Source of the DNA: Chthonomonas sp. UBA1950
GTDB taxonomy: Bacteria > Armatimonadota > Fimbriimonadia > Fimbriimonadales > Fimbriimonadaceae
Length of the DNA stretch: 48,768 nucleotides
Reading direction: 5' to 3'
NCBI GenBank assembly: GCA_002336105.1
Contig: DDEQ01000011.1
Location: 40,738 to 89,505, forward strand
This document shows, piece by piece, positions 1 to 9,368 of this stretch (its first letter is position 1; every line of letters begins with the position of its first letter). A model generated the notes under the pieces. It was not told the DNA's origin. It saw only the letters and a program-made list of their open reading frames with translations, and made no database searches. The position numbers and the translations under genes are program-made.

Positions 1-50
1 CTTGCATGGCATGCAAGAGGTCACGGGTTCGAGCCCCGTTACCTCCACCA
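1..50 (+). tRNA. tRNA-Ala (GGC), 3' part only
   Basis: The window opens inside a tRNA. The anticodon stem CTTGC/GCAAG encloses the 7-base loop ATGGCAT, giving anticodon GGC (Ala). It is followed by a 5-base variable region, a T arm ACGGG-TTCGAGC-CCCGT, the 3' acceptor strand TACCTCC and an encoded ACCA. The acceptor T at position 70 fits the G3:U70 identity pair of alanine tRNA, but the 5' half is outside the window. About 240 bases between this tRNA and the kinase gene hold no gene I can support. Confidence 0.9.
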
Positions 51-287
51 AGTTCAAGATAAAGGAACGAGATTCCTAACTCTGAAGTTCCGAAACGCCC
101 GATAGAGCCTCTGATAACTCAGGGTTCTAGTGTTGAAGCCAGTCGATAAGCCGAAAAAAGCGGCTCGAACTTCAAACCAGGGAAGTTCCATGCGGATAAC
201 GCCTTAAAAGGGTTGTGGAATGATCTGCGATCAAATCTTCCACATAAATGTACTAGTGAAATTGGCTTTCTGACCAACGATATTGCC

Positions 288-3056
288 ATGTCGTTTTCTG
301 GTCTTCGGACGACAGTACAAGAAAAACGCGCTCACTGGGCAATTCCAGCGACCATCATGGCCATATCTCTATTTTGTTTGGTCGGTTGGCAAATCGGTAA
401 TCCTGTCCTTGCTGGCTTTGGCGCGACGACACGTCCAATGAACCCAGTTGCAGCCTTGTGCTTCTTCCTCATTGGGTCTTATCTTCTTTGCAGCGTCGTC
501 ACTAAGCACTTCGCCCCACTCTTACTCGTTGTGATTTCAGGAGCATTGGGTGCACTTCGAACTGGAGCGTACTTGATGGGGCAACTTACAAGTGTCGACC
601 GGCTGCTATTCAGCCAAAAAATGGACCAGTCGCCCTTTGTTACCAAAATGGCGATAACGGCGGCGATCAGCATTCTGGCGTTGTCATTGGCTTGTATTCT
701 TGCCCGAACAAGGCAAGAACGACTAGAAAAGACAGCTCAATATATCGCGATTGCGACGGGGATCATCGGGATTTTCGTCGTTAATGTTTATGCGATGGGG
801 ATCGCCACCGTCAAGTACACCAATCTGCCGATGGCTTTCAACGCTGCGTTTCTGGTTTTACTTTGTGCTGCGCACCTTTTGGCAAATTCATCGCACATTG
901 GGCCGATGCAAGTTTTGTCCGAAGGGACCCGCACAGCAAAGCTTACGCGACGGCTTGTCTGGATCGGATTAGTAGTACCCCCTCTCATCGGCAATATCTA
1001 TGTTCAACTCGAAAGCATGCATATCTGGAGAGAGGGTATCAATGCAGCGTTTCTGGTCACCACTCTATCAGCTGGTTTCCTCGCCTTTAGCTGGTATGGA
1101 GCTTCGTCTTCTAGTCAATATGAGGCTAGGATTCAAGCCACTCTAGCCCATGTTCGACATATTCTCGATTCAATACCAGTTCCGTTGTTCATCAAAGACT
1201 CCGAAGGGAGATACACGTTGGTCAATCGAGAATTCTCAAACATGTTTAGCCTTACTGAAGAAGAGGTTGTTGGCAAGACATCCGTTGAGATTTATCCTGA
1301 CTCCGATCAAGCAAAACACCAAGCGGAAATTGATCGAAATGTGCTCGAAACCGGTAAGGAATTCCGGACCCCTGCTATTGCTATCACCGGGCAATCCGGG
1401 GAAGTGCGTTACCATGTTGTGACAAAGAGACCTATCCCTACTGCAGATGGAACAGGTCAACTCATCGTGGGGGCTTCCATGGAGGTAACGAGTTTGGTTT
1501 TGGCCGAAAAAGAGGCCGCCGAAGCATGGAGGGAAGTGCTCGACTTGTACGATCAGGCACCGTGCGGATATCACTCACTCGATGGCTCGGGAATGATCGT
1601 TCAAATGAATTTGACAGAGCTCAACTGGCTCGGCTACTCCAGAGAGGATATCGTTGGAAAGCGATTTTTGACTGACTTTATGGCAGAGAATCAACGCCAA
1701 GAGTTTTCGGTGAGGCTTGAAGAGATTAAAAAGAGGGGATTTGTCGGCGATATGATGACGACGATGACGCGAAAGGATGGCTCTGAATTTCGCGCATACC
1801 TCTCATCACGAGCCGTAACGGACGACGAAGGAAGATTCATTCGCTGCAGAACAACTTTGTTTGATCTGACAGAACGCGAACAAGCCGAACAGGAAGTTCG
1901 CCAAGCCCGAGATGAAGCGGAACGAGCCAATTTCGCAAAGAGTGAGTTCCTATCCAGAATGAGTCACGAACTGAGGACTCCTCTCAATGCGATTCTTGGC
2001 TTCGCTCAATTGCTTGAGATGGAGGGTCACGGGGAGACGGTAGAGGAAAGCGCTCGCCTCATTATCCGTGGGGGAAAGCACCTGCTGGCGATGATCAACG
2101 AGATTCTCGATTTATCGCGTCTCGAAACTGGCACCTTAAGTATTTCGCTTGAACAGGTCGAAGCTGCAAGCAACATTCAGGAGGTCATGACGATGTTGCA
2201 ATCCTTAGCTTCCCAACGAGGCATTACTTTGAACTCGAATATTGGGCTTGATGAGCAGCATTTTGTCATCGCAGATCAGCAACGTCTCCGACAAATATTG
2301 ATCAACCTCGTTTCGAATGCGATTAAATATAACTATGAAAATGGCATGGTTGAGGTGTCTCTGGAAGAATCTCCTCACCAAATCTCGATCAGCGTTTCTG
2401 ATAGTGGTCAGGGAATACCGGCTGACCGCGTCGAAGAGTTATTCGCGCCATTTGCACGACTTGCTGCCGAAGATGGACCAGTGGAAGGAACCGGTTTAGG
2501 CTTAGCTCTATCGTTGGGTTTGGCAAAACAGATGGGTGGTAGCTTAATTTATGAGCCTAATCAGCCCAAAGGATCTGTTTTTACGCTCAATCTGAACAGA
2601 GCACTAGGAGTCGGAGCCATCGTCGCAGACGAGACACAAGTCATCCAGGAGTCTCGAAGTTGGCAAATTCGAGGAGAGCGGACGATTTTGTTGATCGAAG
2701 ATAACACTTCCAACGTGATGTTGGCTGAACGAGCAATTGCAGCGCTCGGAACTGTGCGGGTTGAGGTAGCTACTTCAGGCACAGAAGGAATGGAAATGAT
2801 TCAGACGGGAAGTTACGACCTTATCCTTCTCGATGTGAACCTGGGCGATGTTTCTGGTTTAGATGTGATGGAATGGTTAAGTTCCTCTTCGTTCGCGCAG
2901 ATCCCGGTTGTAGTAACAAGCGCGGACGCCACTCCTCGTCAGATCAAAGCCTTGCTCAACGCCGGAGCGAAGGAATATCTCACGAAACCACTTGATTTGT
3001 ACTCCTTCTATAAAGTTGTAACTGCTTTATTGAATCAAGATTCGATGGCCGCGTAA
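288..3056 (+). CDS. Membrane-anchored hybrid sensor histidine kinase (PAS-PAS-HisKA-HATPase-REC)
   Basis: About 922 residues. The N-terminal 280 residues form a multi-pass membrane sensor (roughly seven to eight hydrophobic segments) of unrecognised type. Two PAS domains follow (VPLFIKDSEGRYTLVN; the second starts near DQAPCGYHSLD), then HisKA with the phospho-acceptor His at about residue 560 in MSHELRTPLN. The HATPase_c domain shows the N box (LINLVSNAIKY), G1 (DSGQGI) and G2 (GTGLGLAL). A C-terminal receiver domain has Asp about 849 in LILLDVNLGD. It should autophosphorylate and pass phosphate to its own receiver and possibly to the HD-GYP regulator just downstream. I chose ATG 288 because it leaves a short cytoplasmic tail before the first membrane segment; an in-frame TTG at 213 is an alternative. 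The sensed signal is unknown. Confidence 0.92.
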   Translation: MSFSGLRTTVQEKRAHWAIPATIMAISLFCLVGWQIGNPVLAGFGATTRPMNPVAALCFFLIGSYLLCSVVTKHFAPLLLVVISGALGALRTGAYLMGQLTSVDRLLFSQKMDQSPFVTKMAITAAISILALSLACILARTRQERLEKTAQYIAIATGIIGIFVVNVYAMGIATVKYTNLPMAFNAAFLVLLCAAHLLANSSHIGPMQVLSEGTRTAKLTRRLVWIGLVVPPLIGNIYVQLESMHIWREGINAAFLVTTLSAGFLAFSWYGASSSSQYEARIQATLAHVRHILDSIPVPLFIKDSEGRYTLVNREFSNMFSLTEEEVVGKTSVEIYPDSDQAKHQAEIDRNVLETGKEFRTPAIAITGQSGEVRYHVVTKRPIPTADGTGQLIVGASMEVTSLVLAEKEAAEAWREVLDLYDQAPCGYHSLDGSGMIVQMNLTELNWLGYSREDIVGKRFLTDFMAENQRQEFSVRLEEIKKRGFVGDMMTTMTRKDGSEFRAYLSSRAVTDDEGRFIRCRTTLFDLTEREQAEQEVRQARDEAERANFAKSEFLSRMSHELRTPLNAILGFAQLLEMEGHGETVEESARLIIRGGKHLLAMINEILDLSRLETGTLSISLEQVEAASNIQEVMTMLQSLASQRGITLNSNIGLDEQHFVIADQQRLRQILINLVSNAIKYNYENGMVEVSLEESPHQISISVSDSGQGIPADRVEELFAPFARLAAEDGPVEGTGLGLALSLGLAKQMGGSLIYEPNQPKGSVFTLNLNRALGVGAIVADETQVIQESRSWQIRGERTILLIEDNTSNVMLAERAIAALGTVRVEVATSGTEGMEMIQTGSYDLILLDVNLGDVSGLDVMEWLSSSSFAQIPVVVTSADATPRQIKALLNAGAKEYLTKPLDLYSFYKVVTALLNQDSMAA

Positions 3057-3137
3057 TGGCTTAAAGCAAGTTAAATTACTAAAGATTTGTATAGGTAAAT
3101 CCGAATTTAACCTATATGCATGCGGAGTGTGAATCAA

Positions 3138-4211
3138 ATGATGACTAACCCTTGTAAAGTCAGTCCTGACCTTGCACAGTCCAGCATCATGATTGTCGAT
3201 GACAACAGCAGTAACTTGATGATTCTCGAGAGGGTGCTTAACCTGATCAACCTGAAGAACATCAGAAGTTTTTCTCGATCTAGAGTCGCGCTTGACTCTT
3301 TTCTCTGTGCACCACCTGATCTGTTGATCCTAGATCTGGCTATGCCAGAACTAGACGGTTACGCTTTCTTGGAAGCCATCGGCGAGTCTCGGCCGCAAGA
3401 TAAACTACTGCCCGTACTGGTTTACACGGCTGACCTAGGGGCAGAAGCCAAAATTCGAGCGTTGGGGATGGGTGCCACTGACTTTCTGACAAAGCCAGGT
3501 GACGCGGTCGAAATACAGCTAAGGGTCCATAACTTTCTCAGCATGGCGAGGTTACATCGAGATCTCCAGTGGTATGCGAGCCACTTGGAAGATAGAGTTC
3601 TTGAGAGAACCGCCGATTTGGAATTGTCACGAAGAGAAGCGGTGATGCTTCTTTCGCGTGCGGCTGAGTACCGCGATGATGAGACTGGCCAACACACCAT
3701 GCGAGTTGGCGACCTCAGCGCAAGGCTCGCGGAGAAGCTAGGACTTGACATCAATTTTGGAGCCTCTCTCCGGATGGTTGCTCCGCTTCATGATGTTGGA
3801 AAAATAGGGATTCCTGATTACATTCTGCGAAAGCCAACGACTCTAACAGAAGATGAATATGCTCTGATGAAGACCCATGCGATCATAGGCGGAGATCTCC
3901 TTGCCGAGACCCAGTCGCCGCTATTACAGCTTGCAAAGGAAATCGCTCGTCATCATCATGAGCGTTGGGACGGCAAGGGATACCCGTCTGGACTTGCGGG
4001 AGAAGATATTCCGATTTCTGCCCGAATAGTGGCGGTCGCAGACGCCTACGATGCAATCACGAATGATCGACCCTACCGAAAGGCTCGAACACAACACGAA
4101 GCGTTGGTAGAGATCAGGCATCAATCCGGCCACCAGTTCGACCCGACAGTCGTTGATGCTCTTTTGTCACTGTGCGCAGAGCAACGCGCTCCGATGCGTC
4201 TGTCGGCATAG
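3138..4211 (+). CDS. Two-component response regulator with HD-GYP c-di-GMP phosphodiesterase domain (RpfG type)
   Basis: About 357 residues. The N-terminal receiver has an acidic pocket (MIVDDNSSN), phospho-acceptor Asp about 66 in LLILDLAMPELDG and a conserved Lys in LTKPGD. The C-terminal HD-GYP domain has the HD pair at about 218-219 (PLHDVGKIG), a later HHHERWDGKGYP block with GYP at about 281-283, and ARIVAVADAYDAIT. This family hydrolyses c-di-GMP, and all expected metal and GYP residues are visible, so it should be active. It lies 81 bases after the hybrid kinase in the same direction and is its likely output partner. ATG 3138 is preceded by GGAG at 3124-3127; an in-frame ATG at 3120 is possible. 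Confidence 0.92.
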   Translation: MMTNPCKVSPDLAQSSIMIVDDNSSNLMILERVLNLINLKNIRSFSRSRVALDSFLCAPPDLLILDLAMPELDGYAFLEAIGESRPQDKLLPVLVYTADLGAEAKIRALGMGATDFLTKPGDAVEIQLRVHNFLSMARLHRDLQWYASHLEDRVLERTADLELSRREAVMLLSRAAEYRDDETGQHTMRVGDLSARLAEKLGLDINFGASLRMVAPLHDVGKIGIPDYILRKPTTLTEDEYALMKTHAIIGGDLLAETQSPLLQLAKEIARHHHERWDGKGYPSGLAGEDIPISARIVAVADAYDAITNDRPYRKARTQHEALVEIRHQSGHQFDPTVVDALLSLCAEQRAPMRLSA

Positions 4212-4413
4212 GCCATTCTTTCACCTGACCGATTTGGGAAACGTAACAATCGCTTTCTAGCCAAATCTGTTGATCTATCAAGCTTCCGTGATTGCTCCCT
4301 AGTCTAACTCTCGGTTGGAGGTCCCCAATGTTGCTACGCTGATTTGAGTTGACTCAGCTGATTACGAGTTGGAGAGTTGCTTTCGCGTAACCAAAACCAT
4401 GAGGCAAAGTAAA

Positions 4414-4450
4414 AACGCCGCTCTGAACTAGGTTCAAAACGGCGTTATTT
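4414..4450 (+). terminator. Rho-independent terminator after the HD-GYP gene
   Basis: The stem AACGCCG (4414-4420) pairs with CGGCGTT (4440-4446) and is followed by ATTT. The upstream flank is AAAAA, so it could also work on the other strand. It lies in the 400-base gap between the kinase/regulator pair and the convergent methyltransferase. Confidence 0.65.
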
Positions 4451-4463
4451 CGATGCAAAAAAT

Positions 4464-4491
4464 TGGTGGGCCCAGCTAGATTCGAAATAGC
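4464..4491 (-). other. tRNA 3'-end-like remnant (T arm plus acceptor-CCA)
   Basis: Read on the minus strand this is a T arm GCTAT-TTCGAAT-CTAGC with one stem mismatch, then acceptor strand TGGGCCC and ACCA. No convincing D arm, anticodon arm or 5' acceptor strand exists upstream, so it is not a complete tRNA. Fragments like this commonly mark the attachment site of an integrated element that recombined into a tRNA 3' end. A chance match is possible. The rest of 4212-4614 contains two hairpins and no gene. Confidence 0.45.
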
Positions 4492-4563
4492 TGAACGGCG
4501 CTTCACGGCTGTAATATGAGTTCAAAAGCGTTCTGCCCGTTCAGATAACATGTTGACAAATGA

Positions 4564-4595
4564 CTACCGGTTACAGGCGTCCCTGTAACCGGTAG
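4564..4595 (-). terminator. Hairpin terminator after the DNA methyltransferase
   Basis: A perfect 13-bp inverted repeat, CTACCGGTTACAG (4564-4576) with CTGTAACCGGTAG (4583-4595), and a 6-base loop. It starts 20 bases past the stop codon of the minus-strand methyltransferase and is followed on that strand by a short T-rich run. It probably ends that transcript. Confidence 0.6.
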
Positions 4596-4614
4596 AGGCT
4601 GCAAATCTGTTAGG

Positions 4615-5262
4615 TCATTGTCGGACCTTCATGGTGACTAACCGCTCCACCGTCAAGGCACAGTAACGCTCATCCATTTCGATAGCCGTGGCCCGGATCC
4701 CAAGATACCTGGCCGCCACGAGGGTTGACTTGCTCCCGCCAAACGGATCGATTATCGACTCAACAGATCCACGAACCTGACTGATGCACCACTTCAGCAC
4801 AGGCACCGGTTTCTGTGTGGGATGCGGCCAACGTTTCTCACCACTCGTCATAAACCCTGTCCAGGTGTGAGCAAGAACGCGAACAGGACCCTTTAAGGAA
4901 GTCCATGCTAGCTCAGCATCACCATAAGACATCGGTCTCATTCCCGGACGCTTGTGCCATACAAGCCAAGCGCTCGATGGTCGCAACTGATCTGCGTAGT
5001 GGTTAGCACCCCATAGGATCTGCTCACGTCCCGAGGCTAAACAAAGGTCGAGAAGTTCGCTGTCGATACGAGCATTATCCCAGTCACCAAGGATCATCCA
5101 AGGATTCTTTCCCTTGCGCAAACCAGCTTGTTTCCTAGCGATCCCGATGCCGTAAGGTGGATCCGTAAGGCAAAGATCGGCCTTCGGTAGTTGGGGAAGA
5201 ATCTCCCTCGAGTCTCCGCAGTAGAGGGTCAAAAGGTCGTCTTGGTAATACGGTCGGATCAT
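4615..5262 (-). CDS. Orphan DNA (adenine/cytosine-N4) methyltransferase, beta class
   Basis: A 215-residue SAM-dependent DNA methyltransferase. Catalytic motif IV is DPPY at 34-37. The SAM-binding motif I comes late, DPFGGSKST at 172-180, after the HPTQKP signature at 147-152. This DPPY-first order defines the beta class of N6-adenine/N4-cytosine enzymes. The protein is short, as in phage-borne and solitary methylases, leaving little room for a long target-recognition domain. No restriction endonuclease gene is next to it, so it probably protects DNA or marks it for regulation rather than forming a restriction system. It lies beside a tRNA fragment and an Rhs locus, which suggests it arrived with mobile DNA. 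Confidence 0.88.
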   Translation of the reverse strand: MIRPYYQDDLLTLYCGDSREILPQLPKADLCLTDPPYGIGIARKQAGLRKGKNPWMILGDWDNARIDSELLDLCLASGREQILWGANHYADQLRPSSAWLVWHKRPGMRPMSYGDAELAWTSLKGPVRVLAHTWTGFMTSGEKRWPHPTQKPVPVLKWCISQVRGSVESIIDPFGGSKSTLVAARYLGIRATAIEMDERYCALTVERLVTMKVRQ

Positions 5263-5405
5263 GCTCTACAGACGAGCCAAAGGCGATTGCTAACGTAACT
5301 AATAAGCAGATAATCCCAACAATAGATGGGGTTGTCCTTTCACAATCGCAGATAAATGAAACAAAGATGAACAACCGAAGGGCTTCTTTGGTATGTGTTA
5401 GTGGC

Positions 5406-5436
5406 TTGACATGCCCGAATACTGATTAAATGTCAA
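5406..5436 (+). promoter_or_regulatory. Dyad-symmetric element upstream of the Rhs gene
   Basis: TTGACAT (5406-5412) and ATGTCAA (5430-5436) form a perfect 7-base inverted repeat around a 17-base spacer, in the AT-rich leader about 90 bases before the Rhs start. The left arm reads as a consensus -35 hexamer, but I see no well-spaced -10. It could be an operator or part of a promoter. Confidence 0.3.
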
Positions 5437-5523
5437 AAAAACAAAAACACGCCCAGCATTTTTCACGGAAAGTTGGTGTAAAGTACCGTGTCGCGTTGCG
5501 ATAATCCCACTGGAGGGACTTAC

Positions 5524-8500
5524 TTGAATTCAAAAATATTTGAGAGTAGGCAATACAGGGTTGTTGCGTGCTTTATGTCGGCTACCATGGCGTACTCGGC
5601 ATCAGCATATGGCATCAATTCTATTGTCAAAGATCTTGGCCAAACACTTAATGACCTACAACGTAGTCATTCAATCGTAGGTAAAAACTACACTCAACAA
5701 CCAACAAACGCTTTTCGTGGCTCTAATCCAAGCCGTCAACCTAAGCTTCGCGGTGGAGTTTGGACGCAAAAGTCACTGAATAACATTGCGGCTACGAGTA
5801 ATAATCTCGTCGCATCAATGGACTCTGCATTTGCAGTACATACAACTGCTGTAGCTGCCGAGCCTGGTACCTCCTACCCTTGGGAAGGTAGCGCACCGTC
5901 CGAGTCTGGCTCCGTCAACACTGGAAACGGAAACAAGCTCACAAAGCTGAACCTCACCGGCTGGAAGTCGCGTGGTCTAGACGTAGATTTCACGCTGTAT
6001 CACAACAGCCAAACAAACTACACCGATGAACTCGGTTCAGGATGGACCTGGACCTACGACATCTACATCAACACGACGGGATCAAGTCCGGTTGTTCACT
6101 GGGGAGATGGTCTTTCGGTGCCCTTCTCATCGACAAGCGGAGGTAGTGGTGGTGGAGGTTTGGAAGGTGTTGGCGAATACACGCCTGCCCTTTCTAGATT
6201 CCAAGTTGGAGTCGGTGGCCTCAACTTCGGAGTTCCGCTTGGTCTGTTCACCACAACGTATACAGCGCCAGCCGGCATCTACGACGTTCTGGTTCAGAAC
6301 ACAGACGGTACCTGGTCGCTAACAAAGAAGAACCAAACGGTCTATCATTTCAACTCTGCTGGGTTCTGCGACACCATTACAGACCGCAACGGTAACCAGA
6401 TCTCGCTCACTCTGAATAGTGCAAACTACGTAACCCAAATCACCGATAGCACGGGTAAGCACATCACAGTGACCCTGGACAGTTCAAACAAGTTCCAGAG
6501 CATCACCACGCCTGATGGCAAAACTTGGTCGTTCACCATCAATGGTTCGGGCGATCTTTCGACAGTCACCTGGCCAAGCCTTGGCGATGGCAACACCTAC
6601 ACCGATTCGTACACGTACAACTCGTCGCACGATATCTTGTCCTACACCAACAAGCGCGGCAAAACTTCGAGTTTCACCTACAACTCATCAGATGCCTCAC
6701 TAGCGACAGAAACGGATCCTCTCAGCCACACGACTTCATATAGTTACGGCTCATCGGCAACAACGATCACGGATCCTCTTAGCCACACCCGAACCGACAA
6801 CTACTCTTCGGGCGCATTGGCAAGCATCGTGGATGCCAGCGGGTTTAGTACCAGCTACACCAGCCGGGATACGAACCACAATGTCCTTACCCAAGTTGAT
6901 GCTAGAGGCAAGACTTGGACTTACACCTATGACTCAAAAGGCAACGTTCTCACCGTTACCGACCCACTGAGCCATACCAAGACGTTCACGTACAACAGCT
7001 TCTCAGAGGTTCTCACGGCAACAGATGCTTTGAGTCACACCACGACTTATGGCTATGACTCCTATGGCAACCTGTTGACGGTCACAAACCCGTTGAGCAC
7101 GGTCGTTGAAACGAACACCTACGGCTCCTATGGCCTAAAGTTGACGACAAAGAACGCGCTCAATAAGACCACGACGTTCTCATACGACAGCTATGGCAAC
7201 GTAACTGGGATCCAGGATCCACTTCTTCACAGCACAACCATCGCGTACGATTCAATGAATCGTCGAACCAGCGCCACAGATGCCCTTAGTCACACCGAGA
7301 GCACATCTTACGATGCTTGGGGACGAGCGTATCTCATCACCCACGCAGATTCAAGCACTACCGTCAAAGCCTATGACGGTGAGAGCAATGTTCTTTCGGT
7401 GACCGACGAACTGGTTCACGTCACGTCATACGCCTATGACAACGCAGGAAGACTCACCAGCGTCACCAATGCTCGTGGCGATGTTGAAAGCTATGGTTAC
7501 GACAACGCAGATAGACGAACAAGCGTGACCAACGGCCGAGGCAAGACAAGGACCTACACATTCACTAATCGCGGTGAAGTGGCAAGCCTTACCATGCCAG
7601 ATGGCGCCGTGGAACAGTGGGCATACGATGGAGCCGGGAACAAGACGGCTTACACCAACCCACTCGGCCAAACGATCTACTACGTCTTCGATAACGCAGG
7701 CCGTCAGACGGGGGTTGATTACCCATCAGGGACCGATACCACGTTCACGTACGACAATGCAGACCGCCAGTCTTTAATGGTGGATAGCACAGGAACCACA
7801 AGCTGGACCTACGACAACGCCTCAAGGGTGACCGCCCTCTCGACCCCACAAGGAAGCCTAAGCTATGGATACGACAATGCAAATCGTCGCACATCCATGA
7901 CGGAGAGCGCAGGATCATGGAGCTATGTCTATGACGATGCTTCGCGAGTAACTTCTCAAACCAACCCATTCAGTGAAACCACCTCATGGGTCTATGACAA
8001 TGCCAATCGCCGAACTCAACAGACTTTTGCCAACGGCCAGGTCGATCTGTACGGCTACGATGCTCGAAACCGCCAGACAAGCGTTTCCCACCAGAAGAGT
8101 GACGCAACGGTTCTCTCGTCAGAGAGCTATGTCTATGACTACGCGGGGAACCTCACCAGCAAGACCGTAGATTCGGTCACCACGACCTATGGCTACGACA
8201 GCATCGACCAGCTCACCTCAGAAGCAAAGTCGGGCTATTCAGCCGCATATACCTACGATGCCAATGGCAACCGAACCAGCAAGACGCTGAACGGTACGAC
8301 TCAAAACTACACTGTCGATGATGGTGACAAACTCACCGCTGTAACTCAGGGTTCTTCAACCGTAAAGTCGTATAGCTACGACGCTGCCGGACGAACAACC
8401 TCAGTGACGACTTCTGCTGGCACGACCTCCTTGTCTTATGACTATGAGAGCCGAGTCACCTCGATTACCTACCCAAGTAGCTCAACCAACACCTTCACCT

Positions 8501-9336
8501 ATAACGGCCTAGATACAAGAGTTGGAAAGGTGGATTCCACCGGAACGAAGACGTTCATGCGCGATGGCGTGGATGTCACTGATCCTGTTCTCTCCGATGG
8601 TGCTGCAAACTACACAAGTGGAGTATCGGAAAGAAGATCTGGCGTTACGACTTATAGTTTGAACGATCGGATGGGTTCCACAACGGCTCAATCGGTTGCA
8701 GCACAATCCATCGCTGCGATGGTTGGCTATGATCCATTTGGCAATGTGGCTTCGAGTTCAGGAGTTTTCAAAGGGCCGTTTGGCTTCGCCGGAGCCAACG
8801 GGTATCAGCAAGACCCAGACAGTGGCTTGCAGATATTAGGTCACCGCTACTATGATTCATCAACCGGACGGTTCTTGACGAGAGATCCCATCAAGGATGG
8901 AAGGAACTGGTATGGGTATTGTGCGAATAATCCACTTAAAAGAATAGATCCTGATGGCAGAGACTGGCATCCTGCGCCATGGCAAGGGGATGTAAGGAAT
9001 CACGGCAAATATCCTATTATCGCTATTGGCGAGCCGGGGCCAGGGAAAGGTCAGGTTCCGATATATATCTTTCCTGGAGAAAGGGATCCAGATAACTTTG
9101 ACGTGGATGAGATTGGCATACCAGATGGGAAGGGAGGGTGGAAATGGTACCATCTTGAGATACGTTTCCCTTACACGAGTTCGGCTAGTGTTGATGTAAC
9201 TCCCAATGGGCCTATAGTTCGTAATCCGTACACATCCCATATCATTGAAGCACAAGTAAAACACTCTCCTTACTACAAGAATCCAATCATATATCCTAAA
9301 CATGGTGGTGTGCCGATTAAAGGCAAATCAAAGTAG
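5524..9336 (+). CDS. Secreted Rhs/YD-repeat polymorphic toxin protein
   Basis: About 1270 residues. A Sec-type leader (hydrophobic stretch ending ASAYG) is followed by a Thr/Ser/Gly-rich region and about 25 YD repeats (variants of YDNAGRLTSVT, YDSYGN) that build the Rhs beta-cage. The conserved core boundary is LGHRYYDSSTGRFLTRDP, followed by NPLKRIDPDGRD. After it comes a unique tip of about 120 residues, the variable toxin part, with no family I recognise. TTG 5524 is preferred because GGAGGG sits 6 bases upstream. The next gene encodes a small membrane protein, a likely immunity protein. A second Rhs tip lies downstream, so this locus has exchanged tips. Confidence 0.9.
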   Translation: MNSKIFESRQYRVVACFMSATMAYSASAYGINSIVKDLGQTLNDLQRSHSIVGKNYTQQPTNAFRGSNPSRQPKLRGGVWTQKSLNNIAATSNNLVASMDSAFAVHTTAVAAEPGTSYPWEGSAPSESGSVNTGNGNKLTKLNLTGWKSRGLDVDFTLYHNSQTNYTDELGSGWTWTYDIYINTTGSSPVVHWGDGLSVPFSSTSGGSGGGGLEGVGEYTPALSRFQVGVGGLNFGVPLGLFTTTYTAPAGIYDVLVQNTDGTWSLTKKNQTVYHFNSAGFCDTITDRNGNQISLTLNSANYVTQITDSTGKHITVTLDSSNKFQSITTPDGKTWSFTINGSGDLSTVTWPSLGDGNTYTDSYTYNSSHDILSYTNKRGKTSSFTYNSSDASLATETDPLSHTTSYSYGSSATTITDPLSHTRTDNYSSGALASIVDASGFSTSYTSRDTNHNVLTQVDARGKTWTYTYDSKGNVLTVTDPLSHTKTFTYNSFSEVLTATDALSHTTTYGYDSYGNLLTVTNPLSTVVETNTYGSYGLKLTTKNALNKTTTFSYDSYGNVTGIQDPLLHSTTIAYDSMNRRTSATDALSHTESTSYDAWGRAYLITHADSSTTVKAYDGESNVLSVTDELVHVTSYAYDNAGRLTSVTNARGDVESYGYDNADRRTSVTNGRGKTRTYTFTNRGEVASLTMPDGAVEQWAYDGAGNKTAYTNPLGQTIYYVFDNAGRQTGVDYPSGTDTTFTYDNADRQSLMVDSTGTTSWTYDNASRVTALSTPQGSLSYGYDNANRRTSMTESAGSWSYVYDDASRVTSQTNPFSETTSWVYDNANRRTQQTFANGQVDLYGYDARNRQTSVSHQKSDATVLSSESYVYDYAGNLTSKTVDSVTTTYGYDSIDQLTSEAKSGYSAAYTYDANGNRTSKTLNGTTQNYTVDDGDKLTAVTQGSSTVKSYSYDAAGRTTSVTTSAGTTSLSYDYESRVTSITYPSSSTNTFTYNGLDTRVGKVDSTGTKTFMRDGVDVTDPVLSDGAANYTSGVSERRSGVTTYSLNDRMGSTTAQSVAAQSIAAMVGYDPFGNVASSSGVFKGPFGFAGANGYQQDPDSGLQILGHRYYDSSTGRFLTRDPIKDGRNWYGYCANNPLKRIDPDGRDWHPAPWQGDVRNHGKYPIIAIGEPGPGKGQVPIYIFPGERDPDNFDVDEIGIPDGKGGWKWYHLEIRFPYTSSASVDVTPNGPIVRNPYTSHIIEAQVKHSPYYKNPIIYPKHGGVPIKGKSK

Positions 9337-9368
9337 CCACGGTTAGAATAATAATATAGAAGGTTATA

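Noticed and set aside
1..50. tRNA-Ala as attachment site of the prophage
   Set aside because: Host-like signalling genes follow it directly and no second copy of its 3' end was seen in the window.
51..287. Riboswitch (for example c-di-GMP type) before the hybrid kinase
   Set aside because: A small hairpin with an A-rich loop can be drawn, but none of the conserved c-di-GMP-I core segments is present.
4464..4560. Complete minus-strand tRNA
   Set aside because: A T arm and acceptor 3' strand are visible, but no D arm, no 5-bp anticodon stem and no matching 5' acceptor strand can be drawn.
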